A DNA stretch of 64,000 bases from Chelonobacter sp050613185 (GTDB taxonomy: Bacteria > Pseudomonadota > Gammaproteobacteria > Enterobacterales > Pasteurellaceae), in assembly GCF_050613185.1 (NCBI RefSeq), contig NZ_CP192511.1, positions 2,294,001 to 2,358,000 on the forward strand, read 5' to 3'. The position numbers were made by a program, and so were the translations under genes. The notes beneath the pieces were generated by a model. It made no database searches. It was not told the DNA's origin and saw only the letters and a list, made by a program, of their open reading frames with translations. Positions 49,647-57,433 of the stretch are shown here, piece by piece (positions within the stretch are counted from its first letter, which is position 1; each line of letters begins with the position of its first letter).

Positions 49647-50117
49647 TTAACGCGCCGAGGTGGCGTTCAACATCCAAATCAGTTTTTCCTGTTCCTTAAT
49701 ATAGTCGCTCATTTGCGAGGCCGTACCTTCATCGTCGGCTTCCGCCGCCAAACCGAGAATCTCGCGCTGTAAAATCAACAGCGATTTTAGACCCGCCATC
49801 GTGCCTTGTAAGGTTTCTTGATCGGTTACGGCATTGGTATGCGTTTGGATATCCGAAAGGGCAAGATAATCCGCAAAAGCGTGCAGCGGACGTTGTCCCA
49901 AGGTCAGGATACGTTCTGCGATTTCATCAATCTTAATCACCAAGTCGTCATAAATTTCTTCAAATTTAGTATGTAATTCGAAGAAATTAGGACCGGTAAT
50001 ATTCCAGTGATAACCACGCACATTCATGTAGAAAACTTGATAGTTTGCCAGCAGAACGTTTAATTTTTCTGCCAACTTTACTGACTTTCCCTGATCTAAT
50101 CCGATATTTGTCGTCAT
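49647..50117 (-). CDS. dps: Dps-family ferroxidase/DNA-binding protein
   Basis: 156 residues. The intersubunit ferroxidase ligands are in MNVRGYHWNITGPNFFELHTKFEEIYDDLVIKIDEIAER split here as YHWNITG (His) and EEIYDDLVIKIDEIAER (Asp, Glu). Dps 12-mers take up iron using hydrogen peroxide and protect DNA in stress or starvation. The short N-terminus lacks a lysine-rich tail, so DNA binding may be weak. Confidence 0.92.
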   Translation of the reverse strand: MTTNIGLDQGKSVKLAEKLNVLLANYQVFYMNVRGYHWNITGPNFFELHTKFEEIYDDLVIKIDEIAERILTLGQRPLHAFADYLALSDIQTHTNAVTDQETLQGTMAGLKSLLILQREILGLAAEADDEGTASQMSDYIKEQEKLIWMLNATSAR

Positions 50118-50285
50118 AATTTTTCTCCTTCATTGTTATGTTTAATTCACCTAATCAGTATAGGGATAAAGACCTTGCAATACCAATGTGTATTATTGAT
50201 AGCTTTGATAGGGAATAGCTTTGGATAGATAATAACCAATTATTATTGCCAATTAAATTGCGTGAAAGTGCGGTTAGGCTAAAGA

Positions 50286-50310
50286 AAGGCTTTCAGCGCG
50301 GAAAGCCTCT
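50286..50310 (-). terminator. Probable terminator of uspE
   Basis: AGGCTTTC (50287-50294) and GAAAGCCT (50301-50308) pair around a 6-base loop, 10 bases past the uspE stop, with T-rich sequence on the minus strand. Confidence 0.6.
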
Positions 50311-50317
50311 TTAATGT

Positions 50318-51280
50318 TTAGTCTTGGCTGTTATTCATCTGTTCCAGTTCGTAAGGATCCGGTTTGATTGCCAATACGTCGCAATTCAGACGCCCAATCA
50401 CGTGTTCGGCGGTATTGCCCAAAAAGGCGGCGGACAATCCGGTGCGTCCGATCGTACCTAACACGACCAATTCGGCTTTGATTTTTTCGGCAACCTGCGG
50501 AATCACTTCTTCCGGCAACCCTTCTTCAACATGGGTATGATCTTCGTTAATTGAGAAGTGCTGGCGCAACGCTTTCATATTGATCAAATGCTGTCCGCGA
50601 ATGCTGTCGGTATAAGCATTCGGGTTAAATTCAGGCAGGTCAATCGCCATATTCACCGGCGTAGTCGGGTAGGCGGTGACCAAATGAATTCGTCCGGCGG
50701 CAAGCACATTCGCCAAATCCAAACTGGAATTGACTAATTTCTTATTTAAAATATCGTGATAATCTTCATCATCGGCAACATTGACCGCCACCAAAATCCG
50801 ACCTTCCGGCTGCCATTCGTGTTCTTTCACCATCAGCACCGGGCAAGGGCACTTACGTAGCAGTTGCCAGTCGGTCGGGGTAAAAATCAAGGCTTCCAAG
50901 CCTTCGGCGGGTTTGGCGTCTTTCACGACCAAATCATGTTTACCAAGCTCAACCTGTTCAATAATCGCTTCATAATCGCGACTTTTCCATACCACGGACG
51001 TTTTGATTTCAATCCCGGAATCGGCCGGCACCGTCTCGCGAATGAGTTCTGCCAGCCATTCTTCTTTTTGACTGATAATGCCGCTGTGCATACTTTCCCG
51101 TTCTTCGGCGGATAACATCGCGCTCATTTCAAAGGAAAAATCATATAAAGAGAGGAAGAGAGTCAGCTTGGCAGGCGTGTCGGCTTTTTTAAGCTGTTTT
51201 GCCAGATGTAATGCGCGTAAAAGGCTGGGCTGAGTGTCCAGCATGGGGTCGATAACAACCAAAATATTATTGAAACGCAT
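50318..51280 (-). CDS. uspE: Universal stress protein UspE
   Basis: 320 residues from ATG 51280, which has GGAGG nine bases upstream. Tandem Usp domains: NILVVIDPMLDTQPSLLRAL (1-150) and RILVAVNVADDEDYHD (about 160-310), ending in LVVLGTIGRTGLSAAFLGNTAEHVI. UspE acts in resistance to oxidants and DNA damage in E. coli. It lies downstream of fnr in the same direction, as in enterics. Confidence 0.94.
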   Translation of the reverse strand: MRFNNILVVIDPMLDTQPSLLRALHLAKQLKKADTPAKLTLFLSLYDFSFEMSAMLSAEERESMHSGIISQKEEWLAELIRETVPADSGIEIKTSVVWKSRDYEAIIEQVELGKHDLVVKDAKPAEGLEALIFTPTDWQLLRKCPCPVLMVKEHEWQPEGRILVAVNVADDEDYHDILNKKLVNSSLDLANVLAAGRIHLVTAYPTTPVNMAIDLPEFNPNAYTDSIRGQHLINMKALRQHFSINEDHTHVEEGLPEEVIPQVAEKIKAELVVLGTIGRTGLSAAFLGNTAEHVIGRLNCDVLAIKPDPYELEQMNNSQD

Positions 51281-51379
51281 AATAATAACCTCCAAATTCA
51301 TAGTGGGAGAACACTATCAATATAGAGGATATTTTATTAAACAACAACTATCTTCGGTCATTTTTTGATGAGTAAGGCA

Positions 51380-52141
51380 TTATGATGTATGCGTCTTACA
51401 TTTTGTCGAATCAGCCAGTGCGCGTAATTTGTCTAAATCGGTGATCGTGATAAATTTGCCTTGCACCGAAAGAATCCCGTTTTTCTTGAAACGCCCCAAT
51501 AAGCGGCTGATGGTTTCGACGGTCAAGCCAAGATAATTGGCAATATCGCCGCGGGTCATGGTTAAACCGAACTCCTTCGATGAGAAGCCACGTGCAGAGT
51601 AGCGCTGTGACAAATTATTGATAAACGCGGCTAACCGCTCTTCGGCATTCATTTTCGATAGCAATAAAATCATCGCTTGATCGCTTTTGATTTCGCTGCT
51701 CATCAGACGCATAATTTGTTGCCTGAGTTTCGGCATTTTGCCGGCAAGATCATCCAAAATATCGAATGGAATTTCACACACCATCGCCGTTTCCAACGCT
51801 TGGGCAAAGCTTGGATGGCGCATATCGGTGATCGCATCAAAACCGACTAAATCGCCCGGTAGATGAAAAGAGGTAATTTGTTCTTCGCCGGTTTCGCTAA
51901 TGGTATAGGTTTTAATCGTGCCGGAACGGATGGCGTATAAGGAGCGCAACGGATCACCGGCTTTAAACATCACTTGTGATTTCTGAATCGGTTTTTTTCG
52001 CTCTATAATATTGTCAAGTTGATCCAATTCCTGATTGTTTAATGTGAATGGAATACACAGCGTACTGATGCTACATTCTTGACAGTGAATGGCGCAGCCA
52101 CCAGATTGGACGCGTACAGCAGAAATATTCATTGGGGTCAT
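51380..52141 (-). CDS. fnr: Fumarate and nitrate reduction regulator Fnr
   Basis: 253 residues. The oxygen-sensing 4Fe-4S cysteines are at 20, 23, 29 and 122 (CAIHCQECSISTLC, MVCEIPF), the same numbers as in E. coli, which supports the start at 52141. The helix-turn-helix TVETISRLLGRF carries the Glu, Ser and Arg that read TTGAT half-sites. It switches metabolism under oxygen limitation. A near-perfect FNR box lies 25 bases upstream. Confidence 0.97.
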   Translation of the reverse strand: MTPMNISAVRVQSGGCAIHCQECSISTLCIPFTLNNQELDQLDNIIERKKPIQKSQVMFKAGDPLRSLYAIRSGTIKTYTISETGEEQITSFHLPGDLVGFDAITDMRHPSFAQALETAMVCEIPFDILDDLAGKMPKLRQQIMRLMSSEIKSDQAMILLLSKMNAEERLAAFINNLSQRYSARGFSSKEFGLTMTRGDIANYLGLTVETISRLLGRFKKNGILSVQGKFITITDLDKLRALADSTKCKTHTS

Positions 52142-52165
52142 TCTTCACACCTTTTAAAGAAAAAA

Positions 52166-52179
52166 TTGATCTATCTCAA
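52166..52179 (-). promoter_or_regulatory. FNR box upstream of fnr
   Basis: TTGAT-CTAT-CTCAA matches the FNR consensus TTGAT-N4-ATCAA in 9 of 10 positions and is placed for self-repression of fnr. It could also act on the small gene at 52235. Confidence 0.68.
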
Positions 52180-52234
52180 TAATTTTAGCATTATTCAAGA
52201 TATATAAGAAGTATTAAAATGACAAGGATACAAA

Positions 52235-52384
52235 ATGGCAGCAGAAAAATTGACAAAAAAGCGCTTGATTCAGCTTTTAAGTGCAATGATTATTTTAATT
52301 GGGGCATTCAGCTATCGCAGTTGCCAGTATCATCCGCCAACCGCACTTGAGTCGGAATCGGAGCAAACGGATAGCAGCCAATAA
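52235..52384 (+). CDS. 49-residue membrane protein divergent from fnr
   Basis: ATG 52235, after AAGGATAC, opens a 49-residue frame: a basic start (MAAEKLTKKRLIQ), one hydrophobic segment (LLSAMIILIGAFSYRS) and a polar tail rich in Ser and Glu with an uptake signal inside its coding sequence. It looks like a single-pass inner-membrane protein. No family recognised. The shared fnr promoter region suggests oxygen-dependent control. Confidence 0.55.
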   Translation: MAAEKLTKKRLIQLLSAMIILIGAFSYRSCQYHPPTALESESEQTDSSQ

Positions 52385-52397
52385 GCTTAGCCGCAAA

Positions 52398-52429
52398 AAG
52401 CCCGCTTATTCCGAGAGAAAAGCAGGCTT
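52398..52429 (-). terminator. Terminator between the 49-residue gene and the ferritin genes
   Basis: AAGCCCGCTT / AAGCAGGCTT imperfect 10-bp stem with A-run before it, giving a T-run (TTTTTGCGG) on the minus strand, past the ferritin stop. Confidence 0.55.
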
Positions 52430-52456
52430 AGGTAAAAGAGGAAGTGCGGTTAGTTT

Positions 52457-52972
52457 TTAGCCTGTTGCGTTTTCCGCAGTCGCCGCCGACAGCGTCGCTA
52501 AATCGCCATCGATATGGTACAAGCCGCGACCATCGGTGCCGACCAAATTAAATTTATCCAGAATACCACTGAATAATTTTTCTTCTTCGTGCTGTTCGGC
52601 AACATACCATTGCAGGAAGTTGAAAGAAGAGAAGTCTTTGTCTTCAAAGGTCATCGCAACTAATTCGTTGATTTTTGAGGTGACCAATTTTTCATGTTTA
52701 TAGGTCAATTCAAAAATCTCTTTTAACGAATCAAAATCCGATTGCGGCGCTTCAATTTTACCAATCACCGCCAACGCGCCGGTTTCGGTCAGGTATGTGA
52801 ACAAACGGCGCATATGCTGCATTTCTTCATCGGCGTGCGCCAATAAAAACCGAGCCGCACCGGGAAAGCCGTTTTTCTCACACCAAGCGCTCATTTGCAG
52901 ATAAAGATTAGAGGAGAAAAATTCTAAATTCAGTTGTGCATTTAATGCATCAATAACGTTTTTCGATAACAT
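52457..52972 (-). CDS. ftnA: Bacterial ferritin FtnA (second gene)
   Basis: 171 residues. Four-helix ferritin with ferroxidase ligands: LEFFSSNLYLQMSAW (first helix Glu), ADEEMQHMRRL (Glu, Glu, His) and YVAEQHEEEKL (third helix Glu/Gln pattern). It stores iron as a 24-mer cage. GGAAGAG precedes the ATG. A second ferritin lies 10 bases upstream; the two are presumably co-expressed and may mix in one shell, as the paired Haemophilus genes suggest. Confidence 0.93.
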   Translation of the reverse strand: MLSKNVIDALNAQLNLEFFSSNLYLQMSAWCEKNGFPGAARFLLAHADEEMQHMRRLFTYLTETGALAVIGKIEAPQSDFDSLKEIFELTYKHEKLVTSKINELVAMTFEDKDFSSFNFLQWYVAEQHEEEKLFSGILDKFNLVGTDGRGLYHIDGDLATLSAATAENATG

Positions 52973-52982
52973 GATCTCTTCC

Positions 52983-53471
52983 TTATTGTAATGTGGCTAA
53001 TTCTTTGTCGATGAAGTAGAGCGATAAACCTGAGTCGCCTAACAGATTGAATTTGTCGATGATACTGTTGAACAGCTTTTCTTCTTCATGTTGCTCGGCA
53101 ACGTACCATTGTAAGAAATTGAAACTGGATTGATCGCCGCACTCAAAGGTGACTTCAACCAGTTTATTAATTTTTTTCGTGATAAATTTTTCATGTTCCA
53201 GCGTCAGTTCGAACACTTCTTTTAACGAAGAAAATTCCGCTTGCGGCGCGTCCAGTTCGCCCAACACCGGCATAATCCCGGTATCATTCAAATATTGGAA
53301 TAGTTTCTGCATATGCTGCATTTCTTCATCGGCGTGTCGTAACAGAAATTGTGCCGCACCTTCGAATCCTTTTTGCGAACACCATGCGCTCATTTGCAGG
53401 TATAAATTAGAAGAGTAGAACTCAAGATTAATTTGTTCGTTTAGCTTATTGATGACTTTTTTGTCTAACAT
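52983..53471 (-). CDS. ftnA: Bacterial ferritin FtnA (first gene)
   Basis: 162 residues from ATG 53471, preceded by AAAAGGA; the in-frame extension to 53573 has no ribosome site. It has the same ferritin motifs: LEFYSSNLYLQMSAW, ADEEMQHMQKL, YVAEQHEEEKLFNS. It is about as long as usual. Together with the next gene it forms a ferritin pair in tandem, probably from an old duplication. Confidence 0.93.
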   Translation of the reverse strand: MLDKKVINKLNEQINLEFYSSNLYLQMSAWCSQKGFEGAAQFLLRHADEEMQHMQKLFQYLNDTGIMPVLGELDAPQAEFSSLKEVFELTLEHEKFITKKINKLVEVTFECGDQSSFNFLQWYVAEQHEEEKLFNSIIDKFNLLGDSGLSLYFIDKELATLQ

Positions 53472-54263
53472 AGCTATGTCCTTTTCAAAAAGTGATTGAT
53501 ATTTGAGGAAAACTATTAAAATTGAGACATTAATAGCAGTTACCTTGAACATAATACGCCGAATTACACTCAAATAAAAGCAAAAAAGACAAAAAATGAC
53601 CGTAACTTATTAATAAATAAAACAATCACAACCGTTATCATTTATAAAATATTTAGAATCCCAATCATCAACCTGTAGGGTAATTTGAAATCCGAATATG
53701 AATAAAAGGGATTTTAGTTTTATCCTTATCTTCAAATTGCTAAAGCCTGATATTTCTAAAGGGAGTACGGGCGAATTTAAAAAATTTATCTTTTCATCAA
53801 ATCAAATCGTGTTATCCGTTGTAATTGCAATCTAAACCGAAATGAATGTGAAGCATGGACGGATTTTTATCTGAATAAATAATGCAATTTATCAAGACAG
53901 CGTCACAAAAACAGAGGATATCCGAAGTGACATAAAAGTGACTTGTTAATTTCCTTTATTTAACATAATATGCATTATGCGAAATCAGTTATGCGGTGAG
54001 TGACCGCTACGGGTTAAATAAATCACAGGGTTATACACAAGGATGAAAATGAATGAAATCGCAGAAAGTCGCCGCTCTAGGCTGATTTGGCACGTGGTTT
54101 TAATCAGTTATCCTTATTGAAATTACAACGTCATTATTTTGTAAGTGTAAGGTGAAATTGATTGATGGCGTTATTTGGGATGACATTATTTCAACAAAAA
54201 ACAACGATTGTTATGATGAAATCTGTTGGAAACGGGATATTTGATCTGTGTATTGTCGCGATA
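53472..54263. other. 790-base non-coding terminus region
   Basis: No convincing gene. It holds the ferritin promoter side, the dif site at 53958-53985, a near matS (AAGACAGCGTCAC, 11 of 13) at about 53899-53911, and a direct repeat of GTGAC (about 53927 and 53938). A 25-codon open frame near 54043 after AAGG is possible but unsupported. Confidence 0.6.
53958..53985 (-). other. dif: dif site (XerCD chromosome-dimer resolution site)
   Basis: Read on the minus strand the 28 bases are ATTTCGCATAA (XerC arm), TGCATA (centre), TTATGTTAAAT (XerD arm). The XerD arm is identical to the E. coli dif and the XerC arm shares its CGCATAA core. The site lies in a non-coding gap, as expected for dif, with matP and matS sequences nearby. 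Confidence 0.85.
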
Positions 54264-54290
54264 AAAAAATCCACTATTCAGTGGATTTTT
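54264..54290. terminator. Terminator of folE
   Basis: AAAAATCCACT-ATTC-AGTGGATTTTT, symmetric and able to act in both directions, 20 bases after the folE stop. Confidence 0.82.
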
Positions 54291-54310
54291 AATAAGTCAG
54301 TCTTTTATTA

Positions 54311-54967
54311 TTATTTGCTAATCAAGCTAAGAAATTCTTTTCTCGTTTCTCTGTCTTCGAGAAAAACGCCACCGAAAGCTGAAGTGACGGTGTAACTATT
54401 GGTATCTTTAATCCCACGGCATTTTACGCAAAAATGAGTGGCTTTCACATAAACCGCCACATCTTCAGTCTGCAAAATGGTTTGAAGTGCGGTCAAAACC
54501 TGCTCGGTTAAGCGTTCCTGCACTTGCGGACGTTGCGCCAAGAATGCAACTACCCTGTTAATCTTTGACAAACCGATCACCCAATCTTTCGGATAATACG
54601 CCACCGAAACCTTGCCGTCGATGGTGACAAAATGGTGTTCACAGGTGCTGGTTAACGTAACATCGTTCACCAACACCATTTCGCTGACTTTCATGCGGTT
54701 GCGAATATTGGTGATTTTCGGGAAATTGGCGTAATCCATGCCGGTGAAAATTTCATCAAGATACATTTTCGCCATTCTAACCGGCGTTTCTTCAATACTA
54801 TCGTCCGTTAAATCCAAGCCGATCAGCTGCAACACTTCGCGCATATGTTTTTCAATTTGTTTACGGCGCTGTTCCAAACTTAAACCCACACTTTTCATCG
54901 GGGTTTCAATCCCTTTCGCCAACAAGGCATCGCGCACTTTGGCGGCTTCAACAGAAATATTGCTCAT
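54311..54967 (-). CDS. folE: GTP cyclohydrolase I
   Basis: 218 residues. Zinc and active-site residues appear in TSTCEHHFVTIDG and THFCVKCRGI, and the SKINR region binds the substrate. It converts GTP to dihydroneopterin triphosphate, the first step of folate synthesis. Divergent from moeA; the same trio folE, moeA, moeB is found in Haemophilus. It contains a 12-of-13 matS match (54384-54396). Confidence 0.95.
   Translation of the reverse strand: MSNISVEAAKVRDALLAKGIETPMKSVGLSLEQRRKQIEKHMREVLQLIGLDLTDDSIEETPVRMAKMYLDEIFTGMDYANFPKITNIRNRMKVSEMVLVNDVTLTSTCEHHFVTIDGKVSVAYYPKDWVIGLSKINRVVAFLAQRPQVQERLTEQVLTALQTILQTEDVAVYVKATHFCVKCRGIKDTNSYTVTSAFGGVFLEDRETRKEFLSLISK
54384..54396. other. matS-like site in folE
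   Basis: GTGACGGTGTAAC differs from GTGACRNYGTCAC at one position in the right arm. It lies 400 bases from dif, within coding sequence, so it may be chance. Confidence 0.35.
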
Positions 54968-55092
54968 TTATTACTCCAGTTAAAATTAAGTGCGCCATTC
55001 TAGCAAAAAAAACGCGAAAAATTAATTATTATCATGCGAAATAACGTTAAAATAAGACTAAAATAGCGCCATTATTTTACTGAGGACCTTGT

Positions 55093-56325
55093 ATGAATCA
55101 ATTATTAACCCTTGCACAAGCATTAAATCAGATCGTTAGCGCACTTCCCTTTCCGGCGGACGCACAAACCGAACTCATTCCATTGGATCAAGCGCAAAAC
55201 CGCATTTGTGCCGAAGATATTGCCTCGCCGATTAATGTGCCGAATTTTGATAATTCGGCGATGGACGGTTACGCGGTGCGCCTTGCCGATCTACAACAAA
55301 ATCAAACTCTACCCATTGCCGGAAAAAGTTTCGCCGGTTCGCCTTTTATTGGCGATTGGACGGCGCAAAGTGCGGTCAGAATTATGACCGGTGCGATGAT
55401 TCCATATGGTTGCGATGCAGTGATTATGCAGGAACAGGCGGAACTTGATAGCGACGGTAACGTGCGCTTTACTGCGCCGGTGAAAGCCGGGCAAAATATC
55501 CGCCGTATCGGCGAGGATGTCAAAGCCGGTGAAATCGTGTTGAAACAAGGGGCGAAACTGACCGCACTTTCATTGCCGCTGCTTGCCTCTTTAGGTATTG
55601 AAAAAGTCCGTGTTTTCAAACGGTTAAAAGTGGCATTGATTTCAACCGGCGATGAATTGGTTGCGGTCGGACAGCCGCTAAAAAGCGGGCAAATTTATGA
55701 CACCAATCGTTTTGCAGTCAAACTGATGTTAGAAAAATGGCATTGTGAAATTCTGGATTACGGCATTTTGCCTGATGATGCTACTCTGTTTGAACAAAAA
55801 TTTACCCAAGCCCAGCAGCAAGCGGATTTGTTGATCACCAGCGGCGGTGTCTCGGTCGGTGAAGCGGATTTCACCAAAACCGTATTGGAAAAACTAGGGC
55901 AAATTAATTTTTGGAAACTGGCAATCAAACCGGGCAAACCCTTTGCCTTTGGCAAATTGGAAAAGGCGTGGTTCTGCGGCTTGCCGGGCAATCCGGTTTC
56001 AGCCTTGGTCACGTTTTATCAATTAGTCCAACCGGTGATTGCCAAATTAAGCGGCTATGCCGAATGGCAAAAACCCATGCAATTAACTGCCGTTGCAACC
56101 ACGCCGCTGAAAAAAGCCCCCGGCCGTTTGGATTTTCAACGTGGATTTTACAGCGTCAATGCGGAAGGCAAACTGGAAGTGCGCTCAGTCGGTTTTCAAG
56201 GCTCGCATATGTTTAGCTCGTTTGTTGCCAGCAACTGTTTTATCGTGTTGGAACAGGAACGTGGCAATGTTGCTGTCGGCGAAACGGTTACGATTGAACC
56301 GTTCGATACCGCTATTTTAAATTAA
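55093..56325 (+). CDS. moeA: Molybdopterin molybdenumtransferase MoeA
   Basis: 410 residues with the MoeA domain order: domain with FDNSAMDGYAV, then TGAMIPYGCDAVIMQE, the MogA-like domain with STGDELV and TSGGVSVGEADF, then LPGNPVSALVTFYQLVQP and a C-terminal beta domain. It inserts molybdate into adenylylated molybdopterin. It is followed by moeB with an overlap-size gap of nine bases. Confidence 0.96.
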   Translation: MNQLLTLAQALNQIVSALPFPADAQTELIPLDQAQNRICAEDIASPINVPNFDNSAMDGYAVRLADLQQNQTLPIAGKSFAGSPFIGDWTAQSAVRIMTGAMIPYGCDAVIMQEQAELDSDGNVRFTAPVKAGQNIRRIGEDVKAGEIVLKQGAKLTALSLPLLASLGIEKVRVFKRLKVALISTGDELVAVGQPLKSGQIYDTNRFAVKLMLEKWHCEILDYGILPDDATLFEQKFTQAQQQADLLITSGGVSVGEADFTKTVLEKLGQINFWKLAIKPGKPFAFGKLEKAWFCGLPGNPVSALVTFYQLVQPVIAKLSGYAEWQKPMQLTAVATTPLKKAPGRLDFQRGFYSVNAEGKLEVRSVGFQGSHMFSSFVASNCFIVLEQERGNVAVGETVTIEPFDTAILN

Positions 56326-56334
56326 GTGCTTAAA

Positions 56335-57057
56335 ATGACCGAATTAAGTTATCAAGAAGAATTGCGTTACAACCGCCAAATTATCCTGAAAGCGGTTGAT
56401 TTTGACGGACAGGAAAAGCTGAAAGCCAGCAAAATGTTGATTGTCGGTTTGGGCGGTTTAGGCTGTGCCGCCGCGCAATATTTAGCAACTACCGGTGTCG
56501 GACATTTAACGCTGTTGGATTTTGACACGGTGTCGCTGTCAAATCTGCAACGGCAAGTGTTGCACGATGACAGCCGTTTAGACATGCCCAAAGTGCGGTC
56601 GGCGCAACTTTCACTACAGAAATTAAATCCGCATATTCAAATTGAAACCATCAATGCCAAGCTGAATGAAATCGAGTTAAGTGACGTTGTCACTCGGGCG
56701 GATGTGGTATTAGATTGTACCGATAACGTTGAAATTCGTAATTTACTGGATCATTGCTGTGAAAAAGCCCGAATTCCGCTGGTTTCAGGCGCGGCAATCC
56801 GCATGGAAGGACAGGTTTCGGTATTTACCTATCAAGCAAACACCCCGACCTACCGCACGTTGAGCCGCCTATTCGGTGAAAATACCCTAAGTTGCGTCGA
56901 AGCCGGCGTGCTTGCGCCGATTGTTGGCGTCGTCGGCTCGATTCAAGCCTTGGAGGCAATCAAAGTGCGGTTAAATATCGGTAAAAACTTGTGCGGACGG
57001 CTATTGATGATCGACGGCTTGAATATGGCGATTCGGGAAATCAAGTTGCCGAGCTAG
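56335..57057 (+). CDS. moeB: Molybdopterin-synthase adenylyltransferase MoeB without zinc cysteines
   Basis: 240 residues from ATG 56335 (a GTG at 56326 is possible). The ThiF/MoeB fold has the nucleotide-binding GLGGLGCAAAQYLA and the DFDTVSLSNLQRQ and DCTDNVEIRN motifs. The two zinc-binding CxxC pairs of the E. coli enzyme are missing: the first is TYRT here, and the C-terminal pair is absent because the protein ends at KLPS. The catalytic-side cysteine in TLSCVEAGV is kept. It activates the small subunit MoaD with ATP. A perfect matS site lies inside the gene. Confidence 0.93.
   Translation: MTELSYQEELRYNRQIILKAVDFDGQEKLKASKMLIVGLGGLGCAAAQYLATTGVGHLTLLDFDTVSLSNLQRQVLHDDSRLDMPKVRSAQLSLQKLNPHIQIETINAKLNEIELSDVVTRADVVLDCTDNVEIRNLLDHCCEKARIPLVSGAAIRMEGQVSVFTYQANTPTYRTLSRLFGENTLSCVEAGVLAPIVGVVGSIQALEAIKVRLNIGKNLCGRLLMIDGLNMAIREIKLPS
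56681..56693. other. Perfect matS site (MatP-binding)
   Basis: GTGACGTTGTCAC fits the consensus GTGACRNYGTCAC at all 13 positions. It lies in moeB, 2.7 kb from the dif site; MatP is encoded in this window. Confidence 0.8.
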
Positions 57058-57430
57058 ATGTAATCAATCGGTAAAGCCGCCACATCAGCCGATAGCCATA
57101 ATTTTTCCGGATATTGGTTGATAATTGTCCCTGGCGCAACAGTAATTTCACTATTGGCGAAATAATGCTTGTGAGTAATGCAAAATTTTTCGCCATTTGT
57201 TTATTCGGTGCTGCCGTGGTTTTAATCTCAACCGGTATAGAGGGTCTGCCCGTCAACAATAATCAAATCAATTTCTTTTTGATTGGTATCACGATAATAA
57301 TATAGCGGCGGTTCAATAATTCCTTGATTATAAAATGATTTAATAATTTCACTCACAACAAAGGTTTCAAAGAATTGCCCGCTTTTTGCACCATTTTGCA
57401 AGGCTTCAGTCAGCCACTTGGTTAATCATG
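57054..57430 (-). pseudogene. Decayed C-terminal part of an AAA_14/DUF4143 ATPase
   Basis: Joining three frames on the minus strand gives a coherent DUF4143 C-terminus: GQFFETFVVSEIIKSFY, YYYRDTNQKEIDLIIVDG, then after a one-base insertion PVEIKTTAAPNKQMAKNF, then after another shift a stretch with SEITVAPGTI and EKLWLSADVAALPIDYI ending in TAG. Start and AAA domain are missing. The stop lies against the moeB stop, and the broken end lies at the ubiX stop. It is a remnant of the same family as the intact gene at 38489, though not a copy of it. Confidence 0.8.
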
Positions 57431-57433
57431 CCA

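Noticed and set aside
53927..53943. GTGACATAAAAGTGAC as a matS site
   Set aside because: It is a direct repeat, not the inverted repeat that MatP needs.
54043..54120. 25-codon open frame near the dif site
   Set aside because: It has AAGG before the ATG, but composition and length give no support and it lies in terminus DNA.
54162..54395. 77-residue plus-strand frame
   Set aside because: It runs through the folE terminator and into folE on the opposite strand.
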